Source of the DNA: Acidobacteriota bacterium
GTDB taxonomy: Bacteria > Acidobacteriota > Terriglobia > Terriglobales > SCQP01
Assembly: GCA_027314025.1 (NCBI GenBank)
Contig: DAHVCP010000011.1
Coordinates: 1 to 64,000, forward strand
Length of the DNA: 64,000 nucleotides
Direction of reading: 5' to 3'
The notes beneath the pieces are model-generated. The model worked only from the letters and a program-made list of their open reading frames with translations. It searched no databases and had not been told where the DNA came from. The position numbers were made by a program, and so were the translations under genes. Shown here piece after piece: positions 41,241-51,300 of the stretch (positions are counted from its first letter, which is position 1; each line of letters opens with the position of its first letter).

Positions 41241-43813
41241 ATGGTCCGCTCGTGGCGCACGCGCCTGCTGCTGTATCTCTGCGTGCTGTTGGCCGCGGGC
41301 CTGGCGACGCAGGCCGGGTGGATTCTGCCGTCCGCCCGCTTGGGCTTTCACGCGGCGCGGCGCGGGACCGCGGCCATGGTCACCCCCAGGTCGAGGCGGG
41401 CAGCACGGCGGCGCGGGCAGGACTGGCGCCCGGCATGCGCCTGCTGGCGGTGAACGGCCATACGCTCAACCGTCCGAATCCGCTCGCCTACCTGAACCTG
41501 TCGGCGGAGGGCGGCCAGCCGCTGACATTCCTCGCGCGCCAGGGGCATGCAACGCGAATGCTGACGTTCCGCCCGCCGTAGGATCCCGGCCAGCGCATTG
41601 GGCTGGTGCTGGTCATTATCTTTTTGCTGTATTTTTCCAGCGGCCTTTACATCCTGGCCTATCGCTGGGACACGCCGGGGCCGTTTTGGTTCGGCTGGTC
41701 CATGCTGGCGATCGGCCTGCTGGAAACGCCGTTGGCGGTGATGCGATGGTTCGCGGCGTGGAGATTCCATGGCTGGGCCGGCGCGTGGCATCCGCTGCTG
41801 ATGGGACTGTGGCTGGTGGTCATGACGCCGGCGGCGCTGCTCTATGCGTTTTCCGCCTTCGCGGTCTACCGGTCCATCCGGCGGATTGGACGCGAACCGG
41901 ATGATAGGCCCGCCACGACGGTGGTGGGGCGGGTATTCCTGGCGCTGGTCGTGGTCTCGGGCGTCTGCGCGGTAGGCGCCTTCTGGCGGCTGGCGCTGTG
42001 GAGCCGGGCGGGCATTTTGGCCACGGCCTCGGCGGTGACCATCGCCCTAGCTTGGGCGTTGACGCTGGGCGGAGCGCGCTGGTACGCGCCCGCGCGGCCG
42101 AAGAACGTGGACCCAAGGCAACGGTGCCAATATCAACTGATGAACTGGGGCGCTTGGGTCTCCTTCGGCCCGGCGCTGCTGGGGGCGTTTGTTCTGTTGC
42201 TGGCGCCGCGCTCCGGCTGGGCGCCCTACGCCAACGCGCTGACCGTCACGCTCGGCCTGTACCCCATCATCGTCGCCTACTCCATTTCCCGGCAAAAGCT
42301 CTTCGGCTTCCAGGGGCTTTTGCGGCGCTCGCTGCAATACGCCTTTTTCAGCGGCGGCCTAGGCGTCATCTTCATTGTTCCCATGGCGATCTTCGGCGGT
42401 GCGATGGTGCAGGGGCTGGTGAATCCGCCCCACGCGTTCACCTGGGCGGGGTTCGCCTTTCTCGGCGTGATCGTGCTCAGCCGCACCACCCGCAAACCCC
42501 TGCACGAAGCGCTGGACCGACGATTTTTTCGCCAGGCCTATCAGGCCGAACAGGTCTTGGGACAACTTGGCTCCAAGCTGGGCCAGTTTTTCCAGCGTGA
42601 GGAATTGGAGGCGTTCTTCCTCGACCGGCTGGCGGATGCGCTGCATCCGGCGTGGGCGGCGATCTATGCTCGTGCGCCACGCGAGGGGGGCCTAATTCGG
42701 GAGCAGTATCTTTTGTCGCCCCACGCGGGCCGGATCGCCGCTCCACCGGAGCGCCTAGCCGGCGTGGATCCAGGGAAAATCGGGCCGGAGCCGACGCTCG
42801 TTCAGCAGCCGAGCAAAGCCGCCGCGCCGGCCGCATGGGCGGGCGGCGAGGTCGCCGCGCCGTTGCTGTACTCGAAGCAGCGCTTGGGCTGGGTCTTGCT
42901 CGGCCCAAAACTGTCGGATGAACCGTATAGCAAGCGCGACCTGGACTTGTTGGCCGCCGCCGACGCGCAACTCGCCAATGGCTTGGCCAACGTCAGCCTG
43001 GTGGCGGAGGTGCGGCGGCGGGACCGAATCGGGCAGGAGTTGCAGATGGCGCGTTCGGTGCAGAAGCGGCTGCTGCCGCAGCGCCTGCCCCAGCCGGCGG
43101 AATTGGAAATCGCCGTGGAGTACGTGCCGGCTCGGGAGGTCGGCGGCGACTATTACGATGTATTTGAGCTTGGCCCAAACAGCATTGCGCTGGCCCTGGC
43201 CGATGTCGCGGGCAAGGGCTTTCCCGCCGCGCTGTTGATGGCCAATATTCAGGCGCTGGTGCGGGCGGCGCTGCGCCCCGCCCGCGACGGGCAATCCTCC
43301 CAAGAAGCGCTCGCCGCCCAAGTGGCCTGGATCAACCGCGAGCTGCACCGTTCCGTGGACACGGGCCAATTCGCGACCTTGTTCGCCGCCGTGGTGGATA
43401 CCCGCGAGGGCGCGTTGACCTACTGCAACGCCGGCCATGAACTGCCGCTCTGCTTCCCCACCGGCGCGGCGAACTGCCTGACGCTGGACCGCGGCGGCGT
43501 CGTGCTGGGCTTGTTCCCCGATGCCGGCTATGAAGCGCAGCGCATCTCCTTTCCGCCCGGCAGCTGGCTGCTGGTCTTTACCGACGGCGCCACCGACGCC
43601 CTGGACACGGCCGAGAACAGCTATTCCCGCGAACGGCTCGAGGCGGCGTCCCGGGAAGCGCTGGCCGGCGGGAATGGCGACTTGCCGGCGGCGGTCGCCG
43701 CGTTGCGCGCCCAGATCCAAAACTTTGCCGGCGCCCAGCCGCAGTTCGACGATGTGACGCTGTTGGCGGTGAGGGCCAAAGCCGCGGCCGCGGCGCCGTT
43801 CCCGGCAACGTAG
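41241..43813 (+). CDS. PDZ-membrane-GAF-like-SpoIIE phosphatase, interrupted by a frameshift and a TAG
   Basis: The N-terminus from ATG 41241 (MVRSWRTRLLLYLCVLLAAG) is a membrane anchor. After an apparent -1 shift at C5 41383-41387 the frame continues as a PDZ segment (VEAGSTAARAGLAPGMRLL, VNGHTLNRPNPLAYL). A TAG at 41579-41581 then interrupts it. Beyond it, in the same frame, come about seven membrane helices, a GAF-like region (about 42590-42990) and a SpoIIE phosphatase with VGGDYYDVFELG, LADVAGKGFPAALL, FTDGATDAL and FDDVTLLAV. Anchor-PDZ-membrane-SpoIIE is a known Acidobacteriota-style layout. A restart at GTG 41606 is possible but lacks a ribosome-binding site. Either a real pseudogene or sequence error. 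Confidence 0.75.
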
Positions 43814-43838
43814 CCGGTCCGCCTGGCGGCGCCGGCGG

Positions 43839-44138
43839 TTAGCTGCCGGGGTACTGTTTGGCCTTGATGCGCACCGCCAGCAACGAAGTGGGGTGGTAAT
43901 AGACGGTGATTTTCTCGCCGTAGATCAAATGCCGGTTCAGCAGCCGCTGCCGCAGGTTCCCCGAAAAAGTGAACGTAACCAGGGCGTTGCGGTTGTATTG
44001 GCTGCGCACCGTCACCGCCACGTGGCTGAACACCTGCACGTAGCCCTTATAGACTCCCAGCCTGGGCTTCACCGCCGCGGGCGCGGCGGCGGCCAACAGA
44101 AGAGCCAACAGCGGTATCAGAACGGTCTTGCGCGGCAT
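43839..44138 (-). CDS. Small exported protein of unknown function
   Basis: 99 residues. Signal peptide PRKTVLIPLLALLLAAAAPAA. The mature 75 residues are basic and strand-rich (GVYKGYVQVFSHVAVTVRS, ALVTFTFSGNLRQRLL, EKITVYYHP). I recognise no family. It converges with the phosphatase gene. Confidence 0.65.
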   Translation of the reverse strand: MPRKTVLIPLLALLLAAAAPAAVKPRLGVYKGYVQVFSHVAVTVRSQYNRNALVTFTFSGNLRQRLLNRHLIYGEKITVYYHPTSLLAVRIKAKQYPGS

Positions 44139-44172
44139 GGCTCGGAACCAGGGCTAGGCGGGCCGGAGCCAG

Positions 44173-44433
44173 CTAGCGGCCAAAATGTTTGCTGTTCTTC
44201 TCCGTGAACGCCTGCCACTTCTCCGGCAGATCGTCCAGGGCGAAGATCGCCGACACGGGACAGACCGGGACGCAGGCGCCACAGTCAATACACTCGACCG
44301 GGTCAATGAACAGTTGCTCGGCGGATTCGAAGTCCGCTTCGTCCTTCTTGGGATGAATGCAATCCACCGGGCAGGCATCCACGCAGGCGCTGTCCTTGAC
44401 CCCGATGCAGGGCTCGGCGATGACGTAAGCCAT
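44173..44433 (-). CDS. 7Fe-type ferredoxin ([3Fe-4S][4Fe-4S])
   Basis: 86 residues from ATG 44433 (an ATG at 44439 is equally possible). The first cluster motif, CIGVKDSACVDACPVDCIHP, has the long loop typical of a 3Fe-4S or modified site. The second, CIDCGACVPVCP, is a classic CxxCxxCxxxCP 4Fe-4S site. It has a short helical C-terminal extension, as in FdxA-type ferredoxins. It is a soluble electron carrier whose partner is not evident nearby. Confidence 0.93.
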   Translation of the reverse strand: MAYVIAEPCIGVKDSACVDACPVDCIHPKKDEADFESAEQLFIDPVECIDCGACVPVCPVSAIFALDDLPEKWQAFTEKNSKHFGR

Positions 44434-44516
44434 AAGCATAAGGATAAAACAAATTGACGGAGGCGGTTCAGCCGCCCGTTGCCGGCCGCACCGGGGGGCG
44501 CCCCGGAGCGCAAGGA

Positions 44517-47500
44517 TCAGTGCGCCGGCGCCTGCACCACGCCGGTGATGGGCAGATGGTCTTGGCTATCCACCTGCTTGCTGAAGCGGCGGAAGGCGCC
44601 ATAGCGGTCGGGAAGAATGTAATCGGCGGGCAGGTCAATGGAGCGGTTCAGCGTCAACTCCGCGCCGGTGACGCGGTACGTGGCTTGGAACGAACCGAAG
44701 GGACTGGTGAAGTGCAGATCGCTCGGCGTGGATGGCGAAGTCAGATTGGCCGGCAAGCGCACCTGGACGCGAGTTGTCTCATAGCTCTCGGCGGGAATGA
44801 CCAGCGGATGCACGCGGCTTGGCAGTTGGGCATACCGCGCCAACACCCCCACCGGTCCCGCCAGCCGGTTCAATTCCCACTGGTTGCCGTCAATCTGCAC
44901 GAAGTTGGGAATGGACGCATTGACGACGATGCTCAGCGCGTGGTCGCGTGCATTCAGCCCCACCACCTTGCCGCCCGAGGACGTGGCGTTGGGATAGTTG
45001 CGGAGCAGCACTTGCTGGTAGATCTGCGGCAGTTGCGCGGCCGGCACGCTCTGGAGCGTGCGGCGAATCTCCTGCCCCAGCGGTCCGCGGAAATGCAGCG
45101 TCAGCGTTAGGGACGCATTGCCGTTGGCGTGGACTTGAATGGCGGCATCCGTCGCCAGCTCATCCAACGGCGAGGAAGCGGCGGGGACCGTAAGGAACGG
45201 ACTGTCCTTGGGCACCCCCGCCACCAGCGCCGTACCCCCGCGGAAAGCTGGGTTGACGTAGCCGGCACGGGCGAAGTCGCTGTTCAAATCGAACCAATCG
45301 CCATGTCCACCCTTCCCCTGCACCCGCACCAGCGGGTATTGGAAGCTGAAAATGTTGGGGATTTCCAAGGTGGAGTGGTCCGTGACCGGGCGGGCCAGAG
45401 CCAACTGCCACCGCACGTGGGCCGCCGAAAGCAAGGCCAAGAACACCGCCAGGCGGTTGCCGCTGCCGTCCACGAAAGCCTGCCGGGCGGGCGCCAGCGC
45501 CGGTCCGGCGGCGGGATGGATGTGATTCACCACCCAGCGAAATACCCGCCGCGCACGCACGGACGGGCCGGCGCCGGCCGGACCGGCGGCCTTCCGGGCG
45601 GCCGCCCGCATGGAAGCGGTCGTGCGCCGCACGGCGAACGTGGCGTTGCCGTAGGATTCGCTGATCTCGTTCCAGGTGAGCGGGCTGCTGACCCATACCC
45701 GCGGCACCAGATCCTGCTCCGGCGGCATGTTGGGTTCCACGCCCAGGATGCGCGTGTGCTGGATCAGCCACCGGTGCGCCACCCAATCCCCGACGTCGGT
45801 GATCTTCGCCGGATGGGGAAAACGCGCGGTGTTGATCATCAGCGGATCCCCCTTCTTCGTCAGCACCACGTACTCGGAAAAGTGGTACGGCTGCTGGGTG
45901 GAATTGAAGACGAAGAACATGTTGTTGTTGAGGGCGCCGGGCACGACCTGGGAAGCGGGCGTGTGCATGATGTAGGCGACCTCGATGAAATCGCCGGGCG
46001 CCAGCCCCGGCATGGTCACGCTCTGCGCTCCGGGAGGGATGGTGGGCAGCACCACGGTTCCGTCCCGCTTGACGGTGCGCAGCATGATCAAATCCGAGCC
46101 CGGGGGAATCTTGACCGTTTCCTGGCTGGAAATGCCGATCGAATCCAGCACGCGAAACACCTGGTGGATGTAGGAGTCGCGGGAATTGTCCGGATTGATG
46201 CGGTCCACCATCTGGTCAAAGACCAGAATCGAGTGAGCGTTGGGATACTGCGCCTTGCCGGGCGCGCCCTGAATGACTTGACGGCCGTTGCGGTACCAAG
46301 GCTTCCAAAAATCGTTGCCGGCGAGGAAGTCGGCGGCGCGGCGCAGCCGGGGGCGGCCACTGTCATTGGCGCGCAGCTGCGCCAATCCCTGAGCGCGGCT
46401 GATGGCCAGCGTCACGTCCGCGGCGGCTTGGGCGATCGTCTCGCTGTCGGGAAACGCCGCCAGCGCCTGGCGCGCCGCGATCCGCGCCACGGCGAACTGA
46501 CCCGAGTCGCGCAGCGCGCGCAGATACTCCTCCCGGATCTGGACGTTCGAGGGCTCTGCCGCCACCGCGCCGGCAAGCAGCGTTGCGGCGCGCCGGGGCC
46601 GGCCGTGGTGCAGCCAGAACGGGCCCAGCGCGGGCGCGGACCGCGGGTCGCGGGCCATTTGCGCTTCCAGACGCTGCGCGCGGAGCGCGTCTCCCATTTG
46701 GTTGTAGAACTCCAGCCCCTGGGCGAGGCGGTTCCAACCACTGGGCGTCTCGGCCAGGGCATGGGCCAGGGCGCGCCGCGCCTCCGGCAGCCAATGGCGT
46801 TGCAGGTCCAGATGAAATGCCGACCAATCGCAGGGTCCATAGCCCTGCCCGGCGCAATGGGCGTAGGCCGCGGCGGCGGAGTTCGGCTTGCCTTCGGCCT
46901 GGAGGATGCCGCCGATCCGATCATAGGCGGGCAGCGCCAGGGGATCGGTTTTGACGGCGGTTTGCGCCGCTTGCGCGGCATGGGCGCTGACCCAGCTTTG
47001 GCTGGCGTCGGGCAAGGCCAGGGTGTCGGCGGCCAGAGCCAGCCACACCGGCGTGGCGGTGGGCGCCACCCGGGCCGCGCGTTGCAACTCCACGCGGGCC
47101 GCCTCGGCATCGTCGTCCTGCATGCGCAGCACTCCATCGGCCCAGAGCGCCACCGCATCGCGGGGATCCCGGCGCAATTGCGCCCGCGTCCAGGCCGCCA
47201 GGGTCGGCGGCGGCGGCAGCACGCGGGGCGCGCCGGCCAGATGCGCTCCGGCGGGCAGTTGGCGGGCGTTGGCGATCACGCCGCCGCTGCGCGGGCGCAG
47301 CATCAGGCTAAACTCGCGGGCGCCATCCCCGCCCAGTTCCATCAGCAGGCGATTCCAGCCCGCCGGCAAGCGCACCGCCGCCACGCCGGCGGCCGAGCGA
47401 TAGCTGGAGCGGCGGTCATCCCGCAGCACCGTATGCCCATTGATTTGCAGCATCCAGGAGGCGCGCGAATACGCCCGCAGCAGAACCACCCGGGAGCGGT

Positions 47501-48350
47501 TCAGGTGCACGAAGGTTTGGGCGAACTCGACCCCGCGGTCATTCCAGGCGTCGGGGAACACGATGACGCCTTGAATGGCGCGGAACGGCAAACCGGAGAT
47601 GGCATGGCCGCCATCCATGTACGCCGCCGCCACCCGCCGCTGGATCGGATACGGCCGCCCAAAATCCAAGTTCCGCCACTTGCCGAACGGGCCATACAAC
47701 CGCCATTGGCCGGGCCGCCCGGTCAAGGCGCTGGCCGCGGCGCGGGACAACCGCAACCCGGGCCCGCCCGCCAGGGACATCAGGGGCCGGCCGAGCATGT
47801 AGGCCGTCGCGGGATCGGCCAGCCGCGCCGCCAGCACCCGCCGCAGCTCCGGTGCCGCGTCCAGCGCCACCCGCCCGGCGGCGGGAAGCAGGCCGCTCAG
47901 CTGCCGCGCCGCCAGCTCCGCGGCGGGATCGTTCGGCGCCAAGCGTATGAGCTTGAGCGCGGCCCGCACCTCCCGCTGCTGGTGGCCGTCCATCAACTCC
48001 AGCACCATTTGTTCCCAAGCGATCCGCGCGCTGGAGGGCCGCGCCCGCGCCGCCAGCGCCAGCGTACGCGCGGCCGCGGCGCGCGCCCCGGCGTCGCCAT
48101 AAAACATCTCCAGCCAAGCCGCATCGGCGCGGCCCGCCGCGCCTCGCCGTTGGGCTTGCCGCAGCGCCGCGCGCCAGGCGCCCTTGCGCGGCCGCGGCAG
48201 CCGGTCCAGCAAGGACGGCGCCGCGCCTCCGGCGCGGTGGCGGCGGGGCGGCGCCGCCCAGGCGGCCAGCGCCAGGACCATCGCCAGGGTCAGGGCCACC
48301 AGCGGCGCCCAGCGCCGGCGGAAGCCTCCAATTTGACCGCGCGCCGTCAT
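44517..48350 (-). CDS. DUF3857/transglutaminase-like giant with lost catalytic Cys
   Basis: 1,277 residues from ATG 48350, overlapping the previous stop as ATGA. Signal-anchor APLVALTLAMVLALAAWAA. A helical/TPR-like N-half contains a beta-sandwich insert (GQWRLYGPFGKWRNLDFG). A DUF3857-like region (about 850-930) has FRVLDSIGISSQETVKIPPG and PGDFIEVAYIMHTPA. The transglutaminase core at 930-1020 has DGSGNRLAVFLALL where active relatives have GDCxDKAxLL, so the nucleophile position is Gly964. A downstream WFDLNSDF Asp is kept. It is probably a non-catalytic partner of the protein encoded just upstream. The first part of the longer open frame (48350-48785) lies in the neighbouring gene and is not coding. 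Confidence 0.8.
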   Translation of the reverse strand: MTARGQIGGFRRRWAPLVALTLAMVLALAAWAAPPRRHRAGGAAPSLLDRLPRPRKGAWRAALRQAQRRGAAGRADAAWLEMFYGDAGARAAAARTLALAARARPSSARIAWEQMVLELMDGHQQREVRAALKLIRLAPNDPAAELAARQLSGLLPAAGRVALDAAPELRRVLAARLADPATAYMLGRPLMSLAGGPGLRLSRAAASALTGRPGQWRLYGPFGKWRNLDFGRPYPIQRRVAAAYMDGGHAISGLPFRAIQGVIVFPDAWNDRGVEFAQTFVHLNRSRVVLLRAYSRASWMLQINGHTVLRDDRRSSYRSAAGVAAVRLPAGWNRLLMELGGDGAREFSLMLRPRSGGVIANARQLPAGAHLAGAPRVLPPPPTLAAWTRAQLRRDPRDAVALWADGVLRMQDDDAEAARVELQRAARVAPTATPVWLALAADTLALPDASQSWVSAHAAQAAQTAVKTDPLALPAYDRIGGILQAEGKPNSAAAAYAHCAGQGYGPCDWSAFHLDLQRHWLPEARRALAHALAETPSGWNRLAQGLEFYNQMGDALRAQRLEAQMARDPRSAPALGPFWLHHGRPRRAATLLAGAVAAEPSNVQIREEYLRALRDSGQFAVARIAARQALAAFPDSETIAQAAADVTLAISRAQGLAQLRANDSGRPRLRRAADFLAGNDFWKPWYRNGRQVIQGAPGKAQYPNAHSILVFDQMVDRINPDNSRDSYIHQVFRVLDSIGISSQETVKIPPGSDLIMLRTVKRDGTVVLPTIPPGAQSVTMPGLAPGDFIEVAYIMHTPASQVVPGALNNNMFFVFNSTQQPYHFSEYVVLTKKGDPLMINTARFPHPAKITDVGDWVAHRWLIQHTRILGVEPNMPPEQDLVPRVWVSSPLTWNEISESYGNATFAVRRTTASMRAAARKAAGPAGAGPSVRARRVFRWVVNHIHPAAGPALAPARQAFVDGSGNRLAVFLALLSAAHVRWQLALARPVTDHSTLEIPNIFSFQYPLVRVQGKGGHGDWFDLNSDFARAGYVNPAFRGGTALVAGVPKDSPFLTVPAASSPLDELATDAAIQVHANGNASLTLTLHFRGPLGQEIRRTLQSVPAAQLPQIYQQVLLRNYPNATSSGGKVVGLNARDHALSIVVNASIPNFVQIDGNQWELNRLAGPVGVLARYAQLPSRVHPLVIPAESYETTRVQVRLPANLTSPSTPSDLHFTSPFGSFQATYRVTGAELTLNRSIDLPADYILPDRYGAFRRFSKQVDSQDHLPITGVVQAPAH

Positions 48351-51300
48351 GACTGGCCTCCGGCGGCCGCGCTGACCGGCTGGCCGAGATGCGCGTCCAC
48401 GTTGGCCCAGAAGGCGCGGAACGCGGCGTATTCGGCAACCGGGATCAGCGATTGCAAAATCTTCACGTGCGTGGCGATGCGCAGCACGCCGTCTTGCATC
48501 CGCGCCGTCGCCCGCACTTGGGCGAACGGCGCGGTGGCTTGAAAGGGCCCGGGCAGCCGCGCTTGAAAGCCGGCGGGCAGCCGCAGCCGCAGCACCGTGG
48601 TGCGCGTCCGCGGCGGGCCGAGCAGAACCGGGTACCGGCGCCGCGCCAACGGCGCCAGCCGCGGCAGCCAAGAATGGCTGATCATCTGCCGCGGAATCAG
48701 CAACCGCTGCGCGCCGCCGCCGGCGTCGGGCGTCGCGAAGCCGGGCACCTCGCCTTGGAAAGTGATTTGAATCGGCCGGTTCCAATGGTGCGCCCCCTGC
48801 ACCGCCACATCGTCAATGCTGATCCCGGGCAGCGGATCGCGGAGCATCATCTGCAACGCTCCCGCCTGGCGGGGCGGCATTTGCATCGCCGCGCGCAGCT
48901 CCGGGGCCTGTTCCCCGCGCACCGTCCAGTGCGCGGTGAAATGCAGGTCGCCTTGGCTGTCCACGCTGCCGCTCACCTCGCTGTCGCGGAGATTGGCGCC
49001 GGCGGGCAGCTCCGGGGTCACCGCCGGCGCCATGTGGAAATGCGCCCGCGGCGGATCCGCCAGCAACACCGGAACGCGGAACACGAACGCCCGCTGGTCC
49101 CCGCTCGGCAGCTCGTCGGCGCCGTTGTATTCCGCGGTGCCGTCCAGGTACAGATGCAGCGCCGGGACGTAGACAATGGCGTGATCGAAGTCGCCCACCG
49201 CCGGCACCGCCGGGCTGACCAGCCCCAAATCCCGCGTCCGCACCAGCACGATATCCGCCGGCACCTTGGCCAGCGCCAGCATCTCGACCAACAGCGAGGC
49301 TTTGTCCTTGCAGTCCCCGAAGCGGCGGTTGAAGACCTCCGTCACCGGATACGGCCGGTAGCCATGGATGCCGAACTCCAGCGCGACATAGTGAGTGTTG
49401 CGAATGACGTAGTTGTAAATCGCCTGCACCTTCGCCCGCAGGCTGGTCTTGCCGCGAACCAGCCCGGCGGTGGTCCGCCGCAGCGCCTGGTCAGGCACGA
49501 AGACGTCGCGAATGAGGTTGCGATACCAATCGGCGAACTGATTCCAGGTGCGAAACGCCGAGACCTCGACGTACGGTTCCTGCTCGATATCGGGCGGCGC
49601 GTTGGGTTCGGAGGTGAAGGCCGGCTCGTCGCGCAGCGTCCAGCGGTACACGGTCTGGCCGCCGTGTTGCGTGATGTCGTGCCGGCCGCGGAAGCGCACC
49701 GCATGCCAATACAGCGGCACCGAACGCGGCGCGATCACCACCAATTGCTGGAACCGCTCCGGCGCGCTGGTCTGGAAGGGCACCAAATCGCCGTAGTACT
49801 GCCCGTACAGCGATTCCAGCGTGATGGGCAGAATCCGGTAGGCGACCTGCACGTAATCGCCCGGGCGGATCTGGGGCATCTGCACCCATTTATCGCGGAC
49901 GTCGTAGAAGGTCTCATAGCCGACCGATTGGTTGACCGGCGTATCGTTGGCCTGCGGCGCCTGGGAGATGCTGCCGTCCGGATGGCGGACACGCGCCTCG
50001 ATAAAGCGCACTTCCTGCTTGTCCGGATCGTAGGTCACCGCGTATTGGTTCAGCTGCGCCGCGCCGGCGCGGTTATTCACGCGGAAAATCTGTTCGACGT
50101 AGCGCCCGACGTTGCCGGAGGGAAAAATCCGCACGACGGTCGAGTCCACCAGCACCGTCACCGGCCCGGCGCCGGCCGCCGGATGGCGCTTATCGGCGGC
50201 GATGGCGGCGGCCAGGGTGACGTGATAGGGCTGCTCGAAGCTGGCCTCGACGGTGGCGCCGCCCTTGGCCAGCCGCAGCCGGTCGCGCAGATTGGCGTCC
50301 TGCGGATTCAGCGCCAGCGCGACGCGCCAATCCTTCAGCGCCGCGCCTTCGCCGCCGAACTCCGCCGCCACCGACCCGGCATCCACGCGGAGCGAGGGAT
50401 TCTCCGGATTCAGCGCGACCGCCCGCCGCGAGGCCGCCAGCGCCTCGGCGCGCTGCCCTTGGCCCGCCAACGCCTGCGCCAGCACCCTTTGCAGTATCGG
50501 CTCCTCGGGCATGGCGCGCGCCGCGGCCGCGACCGTATCCACCGCCGCGGCGAAGTCGCCGCGCTGCCGCTGCACGTTGGCCAACGCGAAGACGGCGGCC
50601 AGATCCGACTGGTCGGCATGGGCATAGCCCTGGGCCCACGGTAGGGCGCGATGGAACGCATCCATGCGCTCCAGGGTGGGCGCCACCAGTCCGGCAATGC
50701 CCGGCGCGTGCTGATAGCCGGCTTGCGCCAGCAGATCCAGGTAATGGAACGCCACCGGGTGGATGCCGAACCCAGCATAGGTGGCGAACAAACCGACCCA
50801 GGCTTGCGGCAGTTCGCTGGGCCGGGCCACATGCGCCAGCGCGGCGCGAAAATCCTCCCGCGCCGGCCAGTATTCGCGCCGCTTCAGCGCCACGAAGCCC
50901 CGGTCGGCGAGCGCCCGCGGATCGCCCGGCGCCAGGCGCAGGGCCTTCTGCAAGGTGCGGTAGCGCCGGCTGCCATCGCTATCGTGCTCGGCGAAGTCCA
51001 GCAGCAACCGCTCCGACCGCGGATTCAACGCCTCGGCGGCTTCAAACGCGGTGGCAAGCACGCGCTGCCCGGCGGCGTAGTTGCCCTTCTTGGCCAGAAT
51101 CCAGGCATAGTCCCACGCGCCCTGCGGGGTCTTCGCCTCGGCGTTCGCCTGCACCGTCAGATCTTGCACGGGAACGGACCCGGAACGCGCCGCGGCGCGG
51201 CGATGCGGCTGATCCGACGACGCCAGTTGCAGCGGCGCCCCGGCGGGCGTGGTGACGCGCAGCGCGAACCGCCAAGGGTGGTCTTCGCTGCTACCGGTTT

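Noticed and set aside
45129-48542. A 1,137-residue plus-strand frame opposite the transglutaminase-like gene
   Set aside because: Low-complexity composition and no motif; the minus strand has signal peptide, DUF3857 and transglutaminase segments.
48350-48785. An N-terminal extension of the second transglutaminase-like protein
   Set aside because: It overlaps the 3' end of the upstream gene, is low-complexity, and the ATG at 48350 overlapping the stop opens a signal-anchor.
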